A DNA stretch of 64,000 nucleotides from Galeopsis tetrahit (lineage: Eukaryota > Streptophyta > Magnoliopsida > Lamiales > Lamiaceae). Location: contig OY776130.1 in NCBI GenBank assembly GCA_963675135.1, positions 67,738,867-67,802,866 of the forward strand. The letters run 5' to 3'. The notes below the pieces were generated by a model. The model was not told the DNA's origin. It worked only from the letters and a program-made list of their open reading frames with translations, and made no database searches. The position numbers were made by a program, and so were the translations under genes. Of this stretch, positions 9,041 through 20,216 are shown piece by piece; position 1 is the stretch's first letter; each line of letters starts with the position of its first letter.

Positions 9041-11480
9041 ATGCCAGACTTTACTCCTTCTCCCTCCATTGAAGGGGAGAGAACTCACTCTAACTCTTCT
9101 AGCCATAGACGGGGGAGTTTGACCCCAGACGAACTCTTTCAATCGGGTCACACCGATGTTCTTTCGGATAAATATCCTAGGTCCCAACTAGGCCCTGCTC
9201 CTGGTTCTTCTTCTTCCGGGAACAGACCTTCTCCTCCTCTTCTTCCTCTAGCTTTGACCTCCATGCCCTCTTCTTCTTCGTCACTTACTGTGATATCTAG
9301 ACGTCCTCGTAGAATTGTAACTACAGAAGATACTTCCAGTGACTCATGGGATAAGGTTGCTTCAAACTCCACTCTTTCTTCTGCTGAGTTAAAAGTCCTT
9401 CGGAGGAAATGTCATAATACTCCCGATTTTCTTTTTGACTTATTCCTTCTAGAGGAGAGGCCCAACTTCTTTTGCAGTCCATCTCTTCCCTTTTTCCGAG
9501 CTCATATTGATGTCGTGGTTAGGTTTCCAATTTGCCCTTACTTGGCTAAGGTTTGTCGTCTCTTCGATATCTCCTTAGCCCAAGTTAATCCTTCTTATGT
9601 TAGGACCTGCTTATCTTTTTACATTCTTCTCAAGCATTATGGGGGTAAGCCTAGTCCAGAAATGTTCGTGGCTTGCCACGAAGTGAAGTTAAAAGAAGGC
9701 TTCTTTTACTTCAGTTCTTGTGTCAATGGTCCTCCGAATTTTATCAAGAAGCCCCCTAGTCTCGAAACAGGGTGGAAATACAAGTATTTTTGGGTCACTC
9801 CCAAAGGTGGGAAATGGCCCTTCCCTACTCCTGAATGGCAATATACTAGCCCCTCTTATACTTCAATCTCCGATTCTATAATCTCCAAGAAGGACTTAGC
9901 TATTATAACTTCCTTAGAAAATCATGTGAACTTACATGGCCTCTTTAAAATAGCTCATCTTGTTCGAGATCCAGGGGTTCTTATTAACTTTGGTCTTGAT
10001 AGTTCTGGAATGGAAATATCCCCCATAACCGGTATGCTCATCCTCCCTTTGAATGCTCCTCTTTGTTTTTCTAGTCACCTTAATTTCCTTACTTTATTTT
10101 ATATGATATTTTCTTGTCTCAGAGATGGATTTCCTCTTCAGCTACGTGAAACTGGATGAGGATGATGATGAGGTCACCTTTACTGGTGATACTGCAGCTA
10201 CTTCGGAGCCTGCCACTGATCCTCCAGGGTTAGTAACTCTCGCTTCCCCCGTAAACTCAGCTCCCCCTGCTCCTGGATCAACTCTTCCTCCTTTGGCCGC
10301 GCCTTTGGATAGAGGAAAACGCACAGCGACCTCCACTGTTGATACAGGCCCAATCAAGAAGACGAAGTCCCATCGGACTCGACCCGATTCGGCTTTGCCG
10401 AGAATTTCGACTAAAGATCTTTATACTCTGGAGCTCCCTAAAGCTGTTCATGAACTTAAATGATCATCAAGCAGCTCCTTTGTCAAAGCTATCCCGACCA
10501 CTGATGACAGATTTCATTATCGGGAGCACTCTATTTCTCAGTTGTGGAAGGTTCACTCGGAATCTGTTACTCAGGTATTATTCTTTAATGGTTGTTTCTT
10601 ATAATTTTTCTTGTAAATTCTTCTTCTCTGATATCATCGTTCTTCTTCTCAGCTCTTGTCTGTTCAGGGGCTTCTAATGAATAAGACAGAAGGTTCTGAG
10701 GATTTAGAGTGTATCCGATCAGAGTTATCCGAGAAAGATAAACAGGTTCAGAAGGCTGCTTCCGATCTGAGTTTGCTTACTGCTGAAAATGCAGATCTTA
10801 AAAAACAAGTATTAGAGGCTTTGGAGCAAGCTGAGAGATCGTAGACTGAGCTGCAAACTCGTCATCAAGAAGAGATTTCTTCTCTCAAAACTCAATATGC
10901 TCAAGAAATCAGAGAAGCTCATGATAAGGGGTTAAAGAATGGTGTGGGGGTTTGTCGTCAAAAGTTATTAATGACTTCCATGGGACAAGAGTTTTTAAGA
11001 GATCTACACTTGGGTTTAATCGAAGCTTATCAGCGGAGTCCTCAGTATATTCAAGATATGAATCCTCATATTGGTCACTTTGTCAACCATGGGATTAAGT
11101 GTACCTTATCACAAGCACGTGCTCAAGGCCTCGCCCCTACTATTGATAAAAGTTTAATCATCAAATCTTTGAAGCCATCCCCCTCTTTTCAAGGAGATGT
11201 CAACGTGGGCCCCAACTACGAGTGGTGCATGCCAGTAATTCAAAGGGCCGCTCTGAAGTTGGCCTTTGAAAAAGATCTTGATATTGATGTTCCTGCTGCT
11301 TCTTCCTTGACTTACGACGTGTTCCCAGCTCGCCAGTCCTCCATGGTCCATATTGATTCGTTACCTAACTTACCTCCTTTGGAAGGATCCGAGACTCCAA
11401 ATCTTGAGCTTGCTACTACTGATTCAGATCCAGCCTTAGTTCCTAATTCTGGGGTTGATTCCACTGCTAATGTTTCTTAG
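9041..11480 (+). pseudogene. Antisense extra gene (aORF) of C, three exons, two stops
   Basis: Role unknown; extra genes in this antisense position are known from Tat-lineage elements. The start is ATG at 9041. Proposed exons are 9041-10031, 10123-10574 and 10653-11480, with GT-AG introns of 91 and 78 bp, together 756 codons. Both introns match those of B in position and phase. The N-terminal 330 residues resemble the family annotated as putative gypsy type transposon protein (motifs SFYILLKHYG, PSPEMF, GFFYFSS). The middle is acidic and serine-rich, then has a bipartite-looking nuclear signal (KR, spacer, KKTK). Exon 3 begins with a likely coiled coil and ends in a conserved block near AYQRSPQYIQDMNPHIGHF. 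Stops: TGA at 10461 and TAG at 10842. It faces gag-pol convergently. Confidence 0.75.
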
Positions 11481-11633
11481 TAGCTTTCCTTTTATTCTGA
11501 GCGTATGTGCTCTTATGGTGAACTTTTGTTTTTTGTTTTTGTCATCAACTTTTATGGGATTCTAATTTCTACTTTTTGTCTATACACTACTTTTGATCTT
11601 TTGGTGTTTGTGTATATCTCCATTGAAAAAAAA

Positions 11634-12650
11634 ATTTTATAAGTAAAAAATGTTCACTTCATTCTGATCCCAGATCTTGGGACCAGATCCTGATCGGGGA
11701 TCTCTTTCACCTTAAAAATTTGAGAATTTTTTATAAGTAAAAAATGTTAACTTCATTCTGATCCCAGATCTTGGGACCAGATCCTGTTCGGGGATCTCTT
11801 TCCCCTTAAAAATTTGAGAATTTTTTATAAGTAAAAAATGTTCACTTCATTCTGATCCCAGATCTTGGGACCAGATCCTGATCGGGGATCTCTTTCCCCT
11901 TAAAAATTTGACGATTTTTTATAAGTAAAAAATGTTCACTTCATTTTGATCCCAGATCTTGGGACCAGATCCTGATCGGGGATCTCTTTCCCCCTAAAAA
12001 TTTGAGAATTTTTTATAAGTAAAAAATGTTCACTTCATTCTGATCCCAGATCTTGGGACCAGATCCTGTTCGGGGATCTCTTTCACCTTAAAAATTTGAG
12101 AATTTTTTATAAGTAAAAAATGTTCACTTCATTCTGATCCCAGATCTTGGGACCAGATCCTGTTCGGGGATCTCTTTCCCCTTAAAAATTTGAACATTTT
12201 TTATAAGTAAAAAATGTTCACTTCATTCTGATCCCAGATCTTGGGACCAGATCCTGATCGGGGATCTCTTTCCCCTTAAAAATTTGAAAATTTTTTATAA
12301 GTAAAAAATGTTCACTTCATTCTGATCCCAGATCTTGGGACCAGATCCTGATCGGGGATCTCTTTCCCCTTAAAAATTTGAAAATTTTTTATAAGTAAAA
12401 AATGTTCACTTCATTCTGATCCCAGATCTTGGGACCAGATCCTGATCGGGGATCTCTTTCCCCTTAAAAATTTGAAAATTTTTTATAAGTAAAAAATGTT
12501 CACTTCATTCTGATCCCAGATCTTGGGACCAGATCCTGATCGAGGATCTCTTTCCCCTTAAAAATTTGAACATTTTTTATAAGTAAAAAATGTTCACTTC
12601 ATTCTGATCTCAGATCTTGGGACCAGATCCTGATCGGGGATCTCTTCCTT
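11634..12650. repeat. 94-bp tandem array in the 3' region of C, about 11 copies
   Basis: The landmark aagtaaaaaatg recurs every 94 bp from 11641 to 12581. Each unit contains cccagatcttggga and gatcggggatctc. Copies are nearly identical. The array lies between the convergent ends of the antisense gene and gag-pol. Tat/Ogre 3' regions are known for such satellite-like arrays. Confidence 0.95.
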
Positions 12651-12670
12651 TTAAGAGATTTTGGAAAAGT

Positions 12671-12826
12671 GAGCAGATCTTGCTCTTCCGGGATCTGATT
12701 TTATACTCTTCACTGAGTTGTTTATACTCCTCGGGGAGTTGTTTATACTCCGAGGCGAGCAAATCTTGCTCTTACAGAGTCTGATTTTATACTCTTCACT
12801 GAGTTATTTATACTCCTCGGGGAGTT
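12671..12826. repeat. Two 86-bp repeats downstream of the 94-bp array
   Basis: Two units begin gagcagatcttgctc (12671) and gagcaaatcttgctc (12757) and include tatactcctcggggagtt. They are relatives of the 90-bp repeats of element B at 27098-27383. Confidence 0.75.
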
Positions 12827-12999
12827 TTATCGTTTTATTACGTGCATTGCCATAAGAGTAGGATAAAGAGAATCTGCTCTCCCCAGTTCTCTGCTTCATT
12901 AAAATCTTTCGAAATACAAGCTATTACAGCAGTTCTGGAAATTTAAATACGATATGCATAATTTAAAGGATAATTCAAGATCTATGTCTTGCCTGATCT

Positions 13000-15900
13000 T
13001 CAACAGTAGTACTTCTTCAGGTTGCTTATGTTCCAAGGGCGTGCAACTTCCTTCCCATCTTCTTTCATTAGTTTGTATGCTCCTCCTTTCAGCACATCAC
13101 TCACAATAAATGGCCCTTCCCAATTTGGCTCTAACTTCTTTACTGACTTCAGTGCATCAACTCTTCTGAGGACCATATCTCCTTGGCAAAATTTTCGAAC
13201 TTTTACTCGTTTGTTATATCCAGCGCGGATTTGGATCTTATACACTTCGGCTTTGAGACGTGCTATCTCCCTCTCTTCTTCTACCAGATCCAGATTTTCC
13301 TTCATCAGAGCGGAGTTCTGAGCCTCATCATAAAACATGACTCGGTGGGATTCAGACCCGATCTCTACTGGGATCACAACTGCTGCTCCATAAACCAAGT
13401 TGAAAGGTGTCTCCCCCGTGGCTGTTTTGGGACTAGTCCTATAGGACCAGAGAACAGAATCCAGTTCCTCTGGCCAACTTCCTTTCTTTTTCTCCAATCT
13501 GGCTTTGATCCCCTCAACAATGGTTCTATTAGTTACTTCTACTTGGCCATTGGCCTGAGGATGAGCCACTGATGTGAATTTTTGCTTGATTTTAATCTTT
13601 TCACACCAGCTCCTGATAGCTTTGCCACTGAATTGAGTTCCATTGTCTGAAACGAGAATTCTAGGGATCCTAAATCTGCAACAGATATTCTTCCATAAGA
13701 ACTTCTGAATGCTGTTCTCATCAATCGTTGCTACTGCTTCAGCTTCCACCCACTTACTAAAATAATCCACAGCCACAATCAGAAAAGATCTCTTTCCTGA
13801 TGCTTCAGGGAATTTTCCTACAATGTCAATTCCCCATTTATCAAAAGGGCATGGGGAGTACATGACTCCCATCTCTTCTCCAGGAACATGGATAAGAGGT
13901 CCATGTTTTTGACACTTCTCACATTTTCGTACCAACTCCTTGGCATCCCTAAGCATTTTTGGCCAATAATATCCAGCTCTCAAGATTCTTCTGACCACAT
14001 CTCTGAATCCTGTGTGACTTCCTCCACATCCTTCATGGATCTCTCGGATAACATAGTTTCCCTCTTCATTGGTTATGCACTTCAGATATGGCTGTGAAAA
14101 TGATCTCTTGTACAAATCCTCTCCGATCATGCAGTACCTTGCAAATACTGCTCTCTTGGGAACTCTGGGTTGATCAAGCCTTTTCCCTGTTTTTAAGTAG
14201 TGGATAATTGGAACTCTCCAATCTCCATTTTCTGCCTCTTCTTCAATTGGGAACACATCCACGTCTATCATTCTGCTTTCTGCTGCTAAGAGAGTGATTT
14301 GACCTCTAGCTCCTTCTTCCACTGAACTGGCTAGCTTTGCTAAATAATCAGCTTTAACATTTTTTTCTCTTGGTATCTGTTCCACAGAGAACTCCACAAA
14401 TCTTGACCTGATATTTTCCACCATTCTAGCGTATTTGATCATTTTCTCATCTTTCTTCTCGTAGGATCCAGCCACCTGTTGAGCTACCAATTGAGAATCT
14501 GAGAAGATCTTTACTTTTTGAGCTCCCAAATCTGCTAACATTCTCATTCCTCTTACCAGGGCTTCATACTCTGACTCATTATTTGAGGCCTTGAAGTCAA
14601 ATTTGATAGCGAACTGCAATTCCTTTCCTGTTGGAGTAATGATTATTACTCCAGCTCCACTTCCCATCATAGTAGAGGATCCATCCACGTAAGCTGTCCA
14701 TTCTTCCAGCTCTGTGGTCCTCGTAGTTTCTTGAATAAAGTCTGCCAGAGCCTGGGCTTTAATGGCAGTTCTTGGTTCAAACTCTACATCATATTCACTT
14801 ATTTCTACTGCCCATTTTACCATGCGCCCCGACAGATCAGGTCTTCCCATGGTCTGTCTCAAGGGTAAATTTGTTCTCACCATCACTTTGTGAGCCAGAA
14901 AATATGGCCTTAGCCCCCTAGCCGCTACCATTACTGTTAAAGCTGACTTCTCCATTTCTGAGTACCTCTCCTCTGGTCCTTAGAGCATCTTACTCACATA
15001 GTATATTAGCCTTTGATGACCCCCTTCTTCTCTTAGGAGAACTGAACTTAAAGAATGTTCTCCTACAGAGAAGTACAAGAACAGAACCTCTCCAGGAACT
15101 GGCTTAGTGAGCAATGGCAAGGCTGAGAGATGATCTTTTAGCTCCTGAAAAACCTTTCTACACTCCTCGCTCCTTTCAAAATTAGACCCCTTCCTCAAGA
15201 TTTTGAAGAAGGGTAAACTCCTCTCTGCAGATCTGGATATGAAACGGCTGAGTGCTGCTATGCGACCATTCAACCTTTGGATTTCTCTTATGTTTCTGGG
15301 TTCTTGCATTTCTAGAACAACTTTCACTTTCTCCTTGTTCACTTCGATTCCCCTTGGTATGACCATATACCCCAAGAATTTCCCCGATTGGACTCCAAAA
15401 GCACACTTTGAGGGATTGAGTTTCATCCCACTGGCTCTGATCACCCTGAAAGTTTCCTCCAAATCTTTCACATGATCCATTTCTTTTATACTCTTTACAA
15501 GAATATCGTCCACATATACCTCCATATTTCTTCCGATCTGATCTTTAAAGATTGAATCCACCATCCTCTGGTACGTAGCTCCTGCATTCTTCAATCCGAA
15601 GGGCATATCTACATACCTATATGTTCCACAACACACCACAAAGCATGTTTTGGCCACATCTCATGGATTCATCTTGATTTGATGATATCCCTGATAGGTA
15701 TCCATCATTGAAAGTAGTTCGCACCCTGATGTTGAGTCCACCAGTTGATCTATCCTGGGGAGTGGATAATGATCTTTCGGACAAGCTTTATTAAGGTCTC
15801 TGAAATCTATACACATCCTCCACTTCCCAGCACCTTTGGATACCATCACTGCATTGGACAACCATTCTGGGAACTGGATCTCCTCAATGTGCTTAGCCAT

Positions 15901-18411
15901 CAATAATTTGTCCACCTCTTCAATGATGATCTTGTCTTTTTCTGGACCAAACCTCCTCAATTTCTGCTTTACCGGCCTCATTTCCGGATTCACATTTAAG
16001 CTATGCAAAGCCAGAGCAGGGTTTATGCCTGTAAGATCTGCTGAATGGAATGCAAAGATATCCGAGTTATTTCTGAGACATTGTATCAAGCGCTGAGCTA
16101 CCTCATGGCTCATCTGTGTTCCAATCTTTGTTGCACACCCAATCTTATGAGGTAATAGTTCCACGGCCATAGTCTCCTCTTCAGGCCTGATCTGCAGGTT
16201 TGGGTCCTCTTCCATACTCTCCTCTGACCTCATTCTCTTCCCTACAGGATCATCCCCTCTGCTCTGATCTCCTTTGAATAATTTATCAGCCTTGTTTATA
16301 GTGTCCACATAACACCTTCGAGCACTAGTCTGATCTCCTGCAACTTCTCCCACTTCATCTCCAACAGGGAACTTGATTTTCATATGGAAGGTGGATACAA
16401 TTGCTTTCAAAGAGTTCAGAGTCGGCCTCCCCAGGATCACGTTATAGGAAGATGGGGCATCCACAATTAAGAAGTCTACCATCCTGACCTTCTGCACTGG
16501 ATATTCTCCTATCCTGAGTTGTAGAGTGACCTGCCCCCAAGGCTGGATGGCTCCTCCAGTAAATCCATACAAGGCTGTCTTTACAGGCAGCACTTTCACG
16601 TTCACGTCCATCTTGTCGAAACATTCTTTCATCATAATATCACAAGAACTCCCCGTATCAATGAAGACACGCGCCACGTCATATCCTCCGATCTCTGCAG
16701 TGACGACTAGAGCGTCATTATGGGGTTGCACCACCATCCCCATATCTGAAGGACCAAATTGGATGTTAGGTGTTCCACTAAGGTCCATCACACTTTGAAC
16801 CTCAGATCTCCAAGCCCCCAGTTCTCTCACAAAAGCTTTTCGAGCTCTGTGTGAATCTCCGTCCGTTGGTCCTCCCGTGATCATGGTGATGTTCCCTTTT
16901 TTTGGTGGAGGAGCTCTTCCTTTCTGAGGCTACTCCATTTGGGCCTTTCCTTTTCCCTTATCCTCTCTCCTGGCATAGTGCTTATCTCTTTCTGCTTTCA
17001 CATACTCCGCTAGCTGCCCTTCTCTTATCAATCTTTCAATGGCATCTCGAAGATGACGACATTGATCCGTATCGTGACCATATTCGTTATGGTATTTGCA
17101 AAATTTATCGGACCTTAGATTCTTATGTCCATCTTTGGAAGAATAAGGGAACCTAAATCCAGGTCGGTTCTGCACCACTTCCAAGAGCTCTGACGGCTAT
17201 TTTGTTAAGGGCGTGTGATTTCGAAAATGCCTTGTTTCCACTCGAGATCCATTTTCCTCATACTTTCTTTTCCTGTCCCCCGAACTCTCCTTTTTGTGAT
17301 TGGAGTTCAGATCTTCTGCTTTTTTCGTGCTCCGAATCTCTTCCAAATTAATATACTTTTCAGCCCTGGCCAGGAGTTCATCAAAAGTTAATGGAGGTCT
17401 CTTAGCCAGAGACTTGAAAAGATCTCCATCCGCTAATCCTTGTGTTAAGGCATTAATCTTCACCTCCCTAGTCGCGTTCGGCACTTCCAGAGCAGCTTTA
17501 TTGAATCTCCCCAAGTAAGCTCTCAAACTTTCTCCTATCTTTTGTTTAAGGCTCATCAAAGATAAGGACGTTTTGAGTTGTCTTCTAGCACTAGCAAACT
17601 GGTGCATGAACACAGAACTCATTTCCGCGAATGAACTGATGGAATTAGGAGGCAATTGCGCGAACCACTGTTGCGCAGCTTTAGTTAAGGTCGTCAAGAA
17701 CACACGACACTTGACTCCGTCAGTATATTGGTGGAGTAGAGCTCCATTTTGGAATCGAAGGAGGTGCTCCTGGGGATCAGAAGTTCCATCATACTCATAT
17801 GAAAGTGCCTTGAAATTTTTTGGGAGTGGGTCCATCAAGATTTCAGTGGAGAATGGTGAACCCACAACTTTACTTCATGATCCCGGATTCTTCCCATACA
17901 TCTCCTTCATTTCTTCCATTTCCTTCCTTAATGCAATGATCTCCGTATTGACACTATCTCAAGCGGAAGATTGAATGTACTCTTCTCCGGAACTGTCCTC
18001 CTCTTCATTAATCCCCTGGAGTGCAGACTTCCCTCTTTTCTTATGGCCGTTTCCCCCAGTTACTATTTGGGTTGACCCTTCTAATATTGGATTTTTCTCC
18101 GGGATGACTGGTTCGGGCTCATTCGGAATCGGTGGGGTAACAGGAGTGTCTTGGACGGACACCCCTCTCCTTAATAGCGCATGATCAACCGCTGCTGCAA
18201 TCAAATCCCTTAGGCCCGCTAAGGGAAGAGTAACCACGGACCCTAAAGGGGGGGATGGATTCGGCAAATCTCCTCTCTGGCCCATAGTGATATTCCCGTT
18301 TCTGGCATCATTGGGTGGATCAGTGACCAAAGTCGGATTAGAAGGAGTAATAGGGTCAGCGGCCACCCTATCGAAAGCTTCATTCAGATTCTTATGTAGC
18401 TGGTTCTCCAT
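13000..18411 (-). pseudogene. gag-pol: Gag-pol of C: one frame of 1,804 codons with six stops
   Basis: Polyprotein for capsid, protease, reverse transcriptase, two RNase H domains and integrase. The start is ATG at 18411 (MENQ), as in B. The frame is unbroken by indels from start to TAA at 13000. In-frame stops lie at 17959, 17875, 17197, 16930, 15661 and 14980 (lowest base of each codon). Against B, those at 17959 and 14980 are CGA to TGA and CAA to TAA, and that at 17197 replaces a CAA codon in B. Domains in order: gag with a CKYHNEYGH zinc knuckle, protease DTGSS, RT with YVDD, a degenerate first RNase H, a second RNase H (YVDGSS, SDSQLV, KADYLAKL), then integrase with HHCC and D-D-E (GIDIVGKF, VSDNGTQF, NGQVEVTNR). 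No chromodomain. Confidence 0.93.
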
Positions 18412-18544
18412 CGCTAAATGAATTGAAACCATAAGAAACACAAAATTTAGCTCCTCCACTCACATAATCAAAACAGATCCCATGAATGCGTTTTTTTTTT
18501 TGAACACTTGCATGAATGGAAAAACCTCACGCCTTAGTCAGATG

Positions 18545-18562
18545 TTCCCACAGACGGCGCCA
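18545..18562 (-). other. Primer-binding site of C, tRNA-Arg type
   Basis: Minus strand reads tggcgccgtctgtgggaa, the primer site known for Tat/Ogre elements, two bases from the LTR end. Confidence 0.85.
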
Positions 18563-18564
18563 TT

Positions 18565-19252
18565 TGATGTGACCTCGTCGAACTCATTAAAATGCTTGAA
18601 GAGGTACACAAATAAATAATAGATTTGAATGACAAATACCTAAATGAATTCTTCAGAAATCCCTTGCAATCGACGGAGTGGAATAACTGTGATGATAAAC
18701 AAGACCTGCACGAAAAACCGAGCTGGAGGAGTGTCCGGCGACGGACCTCCGACGCTCAAGTCAGCTAGCTTTTTTGGTGAAGAAAAGGGTATTTTGTGTG
18801 AAAAAATTGTGATTGAGTTAACTTACCTTTATAAAACTGAATTGGGTTCCTTATATACCTTACCATGGAGGGGCACTCCTGTAATTTCTCCTTCTAGGGT
18901 TTGTTACAAATTGTGCCACGTCATCGTACTATCCTGACACACACTGATTATTTCATGTAGTGCACCTACATTTACAAAGATATTCTGACACGTGAAGATT
19001 CCATGCTTTCTTTCCTATCAGAACAAAGAGATCTTACCCTGAGCCAAGGCCTGTTCTTGGGACCTCATTTCAGGTCCTGGTTTCAGGTCAGATCCCAAAG
19101 ATATTGCTCTCGAGGAATCATCAGATCAGATCCTTACCGGATCTCCTCATGCTCTGATACCATCAAGAATATTTTAAGGTCTTAGATTTACCGTTCATTT
19201 ACGGGCTATGTCCTATAAGAGATATCTTCTCAGATCTCTTTATGATATGGCA
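18565..19252 (-). repeat. 5' LTR of element C (688 bp)
   Basis: On the plus strand it runs from TGATGTGACCTC next to the primer site to GATATGGCA. The part next to the primer site resembles B's LTR (ctgcacgaaaa, gtgtccggcgacgg, acctccgacgctcaag) but has diverged. The last 234 bp (19019-19252) reappear at 33927-34160 with two differences. Three bases (tgg) separate it from element B. Confidence 0.75.
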
Positions 19253-19255
19253 TGG

Positions 19256-19988
19256 TGATGCGACCTCCTCAAATTCACAAGAGTGAATGAGAGAGAACAC
19301 ATTCAAAGAAGTATTTAAAGTGATGAATACCTAAATGAGCTCCTTGAAAATCCTTGAATATGGTTGATAGGGATGGAAGGTGATGACGGTGGTTGGGACC
19401 TGCACGAAAACCGGGCCGGAGAGGTGTCCGGCGACGGACCTCCGACGCTCAAGTCAGTAATGCTTAATGAAGAAGATGAATGTTTTTGATATGAAAGTGA
19501 ATAGTAGAAAAAATGACTTAGCCCTTGAAAAAATAAAAGGGGGTACCTTTTATACCTTGTGACTGAAGGGTAAAGAAGTAAATTCGAATCTAGGGTTTGT
19601 TATGAATGGTGCCACGTCATAGTACGATTCTGACACATAACTGATTATTCGGGTAGTGCGCACACATTTGTAGAGGTATTCAGAGATATTCTGACACCTC
19701 AAGATTTCCTACTCTTCTTGAAGGCCAAGATAGTTCATTTCCCTGGTCCTGAGCAAGGAAGGTCGAAGGAAGGGCTTTCCTTCATTTCTATGCTCTTCCA
19801 ATCCAGCTGCTTGTTAGGGTAAAGTTCTTAGCACCAGATCAGGTCCCGAAAGGATCTGATCAAGTTACGTCTGGTTTCATGGGATTAGATCCCGACATGA
19901 CCAGGTCCTAGAGGAAAATGATTAGGTTTCGCCTTGTCCTCTAGTCAGTGGCCTCTTTATCTTGGACCTACACCATTATGCCACATCA
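19256..19988 (-). repeat. 3' LTR of element B
   Basis: Plus strand TGATGCGACC to GCCACATCA, directly followed by the reversed polypurine tract. Same length as the copy at 33191-33923. Confidence 0.92.
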
Positions 19989-20008
19989 TCCATTCCCCCC
20001 TATTCTAG
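19989..20008 (-). other. Polypurine tract of B
   Basis: The plus strand reads tccattcccccctattcta next to the LTR, so the minus strand is taggggggaatgga directly before the LTR start. This placement fixes the LTR boundary. Confidence 0.75.
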
Positions 20009-20208
20009 ACTACTGCAGTTCTCATCGCAATAGTTTAGAATATAGTCTTTTCGAATTCCTTAGGTTTTCCCGCTCATTCCTAAAACCCCCTTTTTTTTTT
20101 TTATCTTTTGATCTGAGCTGTTCATTCAGGCTCGATCTTTCACCTTCTATCATCTGAATCGTACACGTGTCGTCCCCTTAGTAGGATAACCGTCCCATCA
20201 CCCTTTAG

Positions 20209-20216
20209 TATAAAAG
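20209..20216 (+). promoter_or_regulatory. TATA box for the antisense gene of B
   Basis: tataaaag in ctttagtataaaagg lies about 195 bp before the aORF ATG, the same context and distance as in C at 8842. Surrounding sequence has diverged more than the box. Confidence 0.6.

Larger units (their letters stand above)
8810..19252 (-). mobile_element. Element C: Tat/Ogre-type retrotransposon, older and broken
   Basis: On the minus strand the order is LTR (18565-19252), tRNA-Arg type primer site (18545-18562), gag-pol (18411 to 13000), a tandem-repeat region, then an antisense gene read on the plus strand (9041-11480). This order, the dual RNase H and the facing extra gene are typical of the Tat lineage. 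Its 3' LTR and polypurine tract should lie beyond the left window edge, because element A inserted into C at 8810. Six stop codons in gag-pol and two in the antisense gene mark it as dead. Confidence 0.85.

Noticed and set aside
8999..9049. An intron covering the aORF start (ccag-gta to gccag), also in B
   Set aside because: Only about 50 bp, too short for a plant intron, and it would remove the ATG; the match is probably chance or UTR conservation.
10125..10463. A separate gene beginning MDFLFSYVK
   Set aside because: The reading joins the frame before it through a GT-AG intron shared with B, so it is exon 2 of the antisense gene.
11634..12650. Regular array that could suggest a CRISPR
   Set aside because: The units are contiguous and 94 bp long with no variable spacers, inside a plant retrotransposon.
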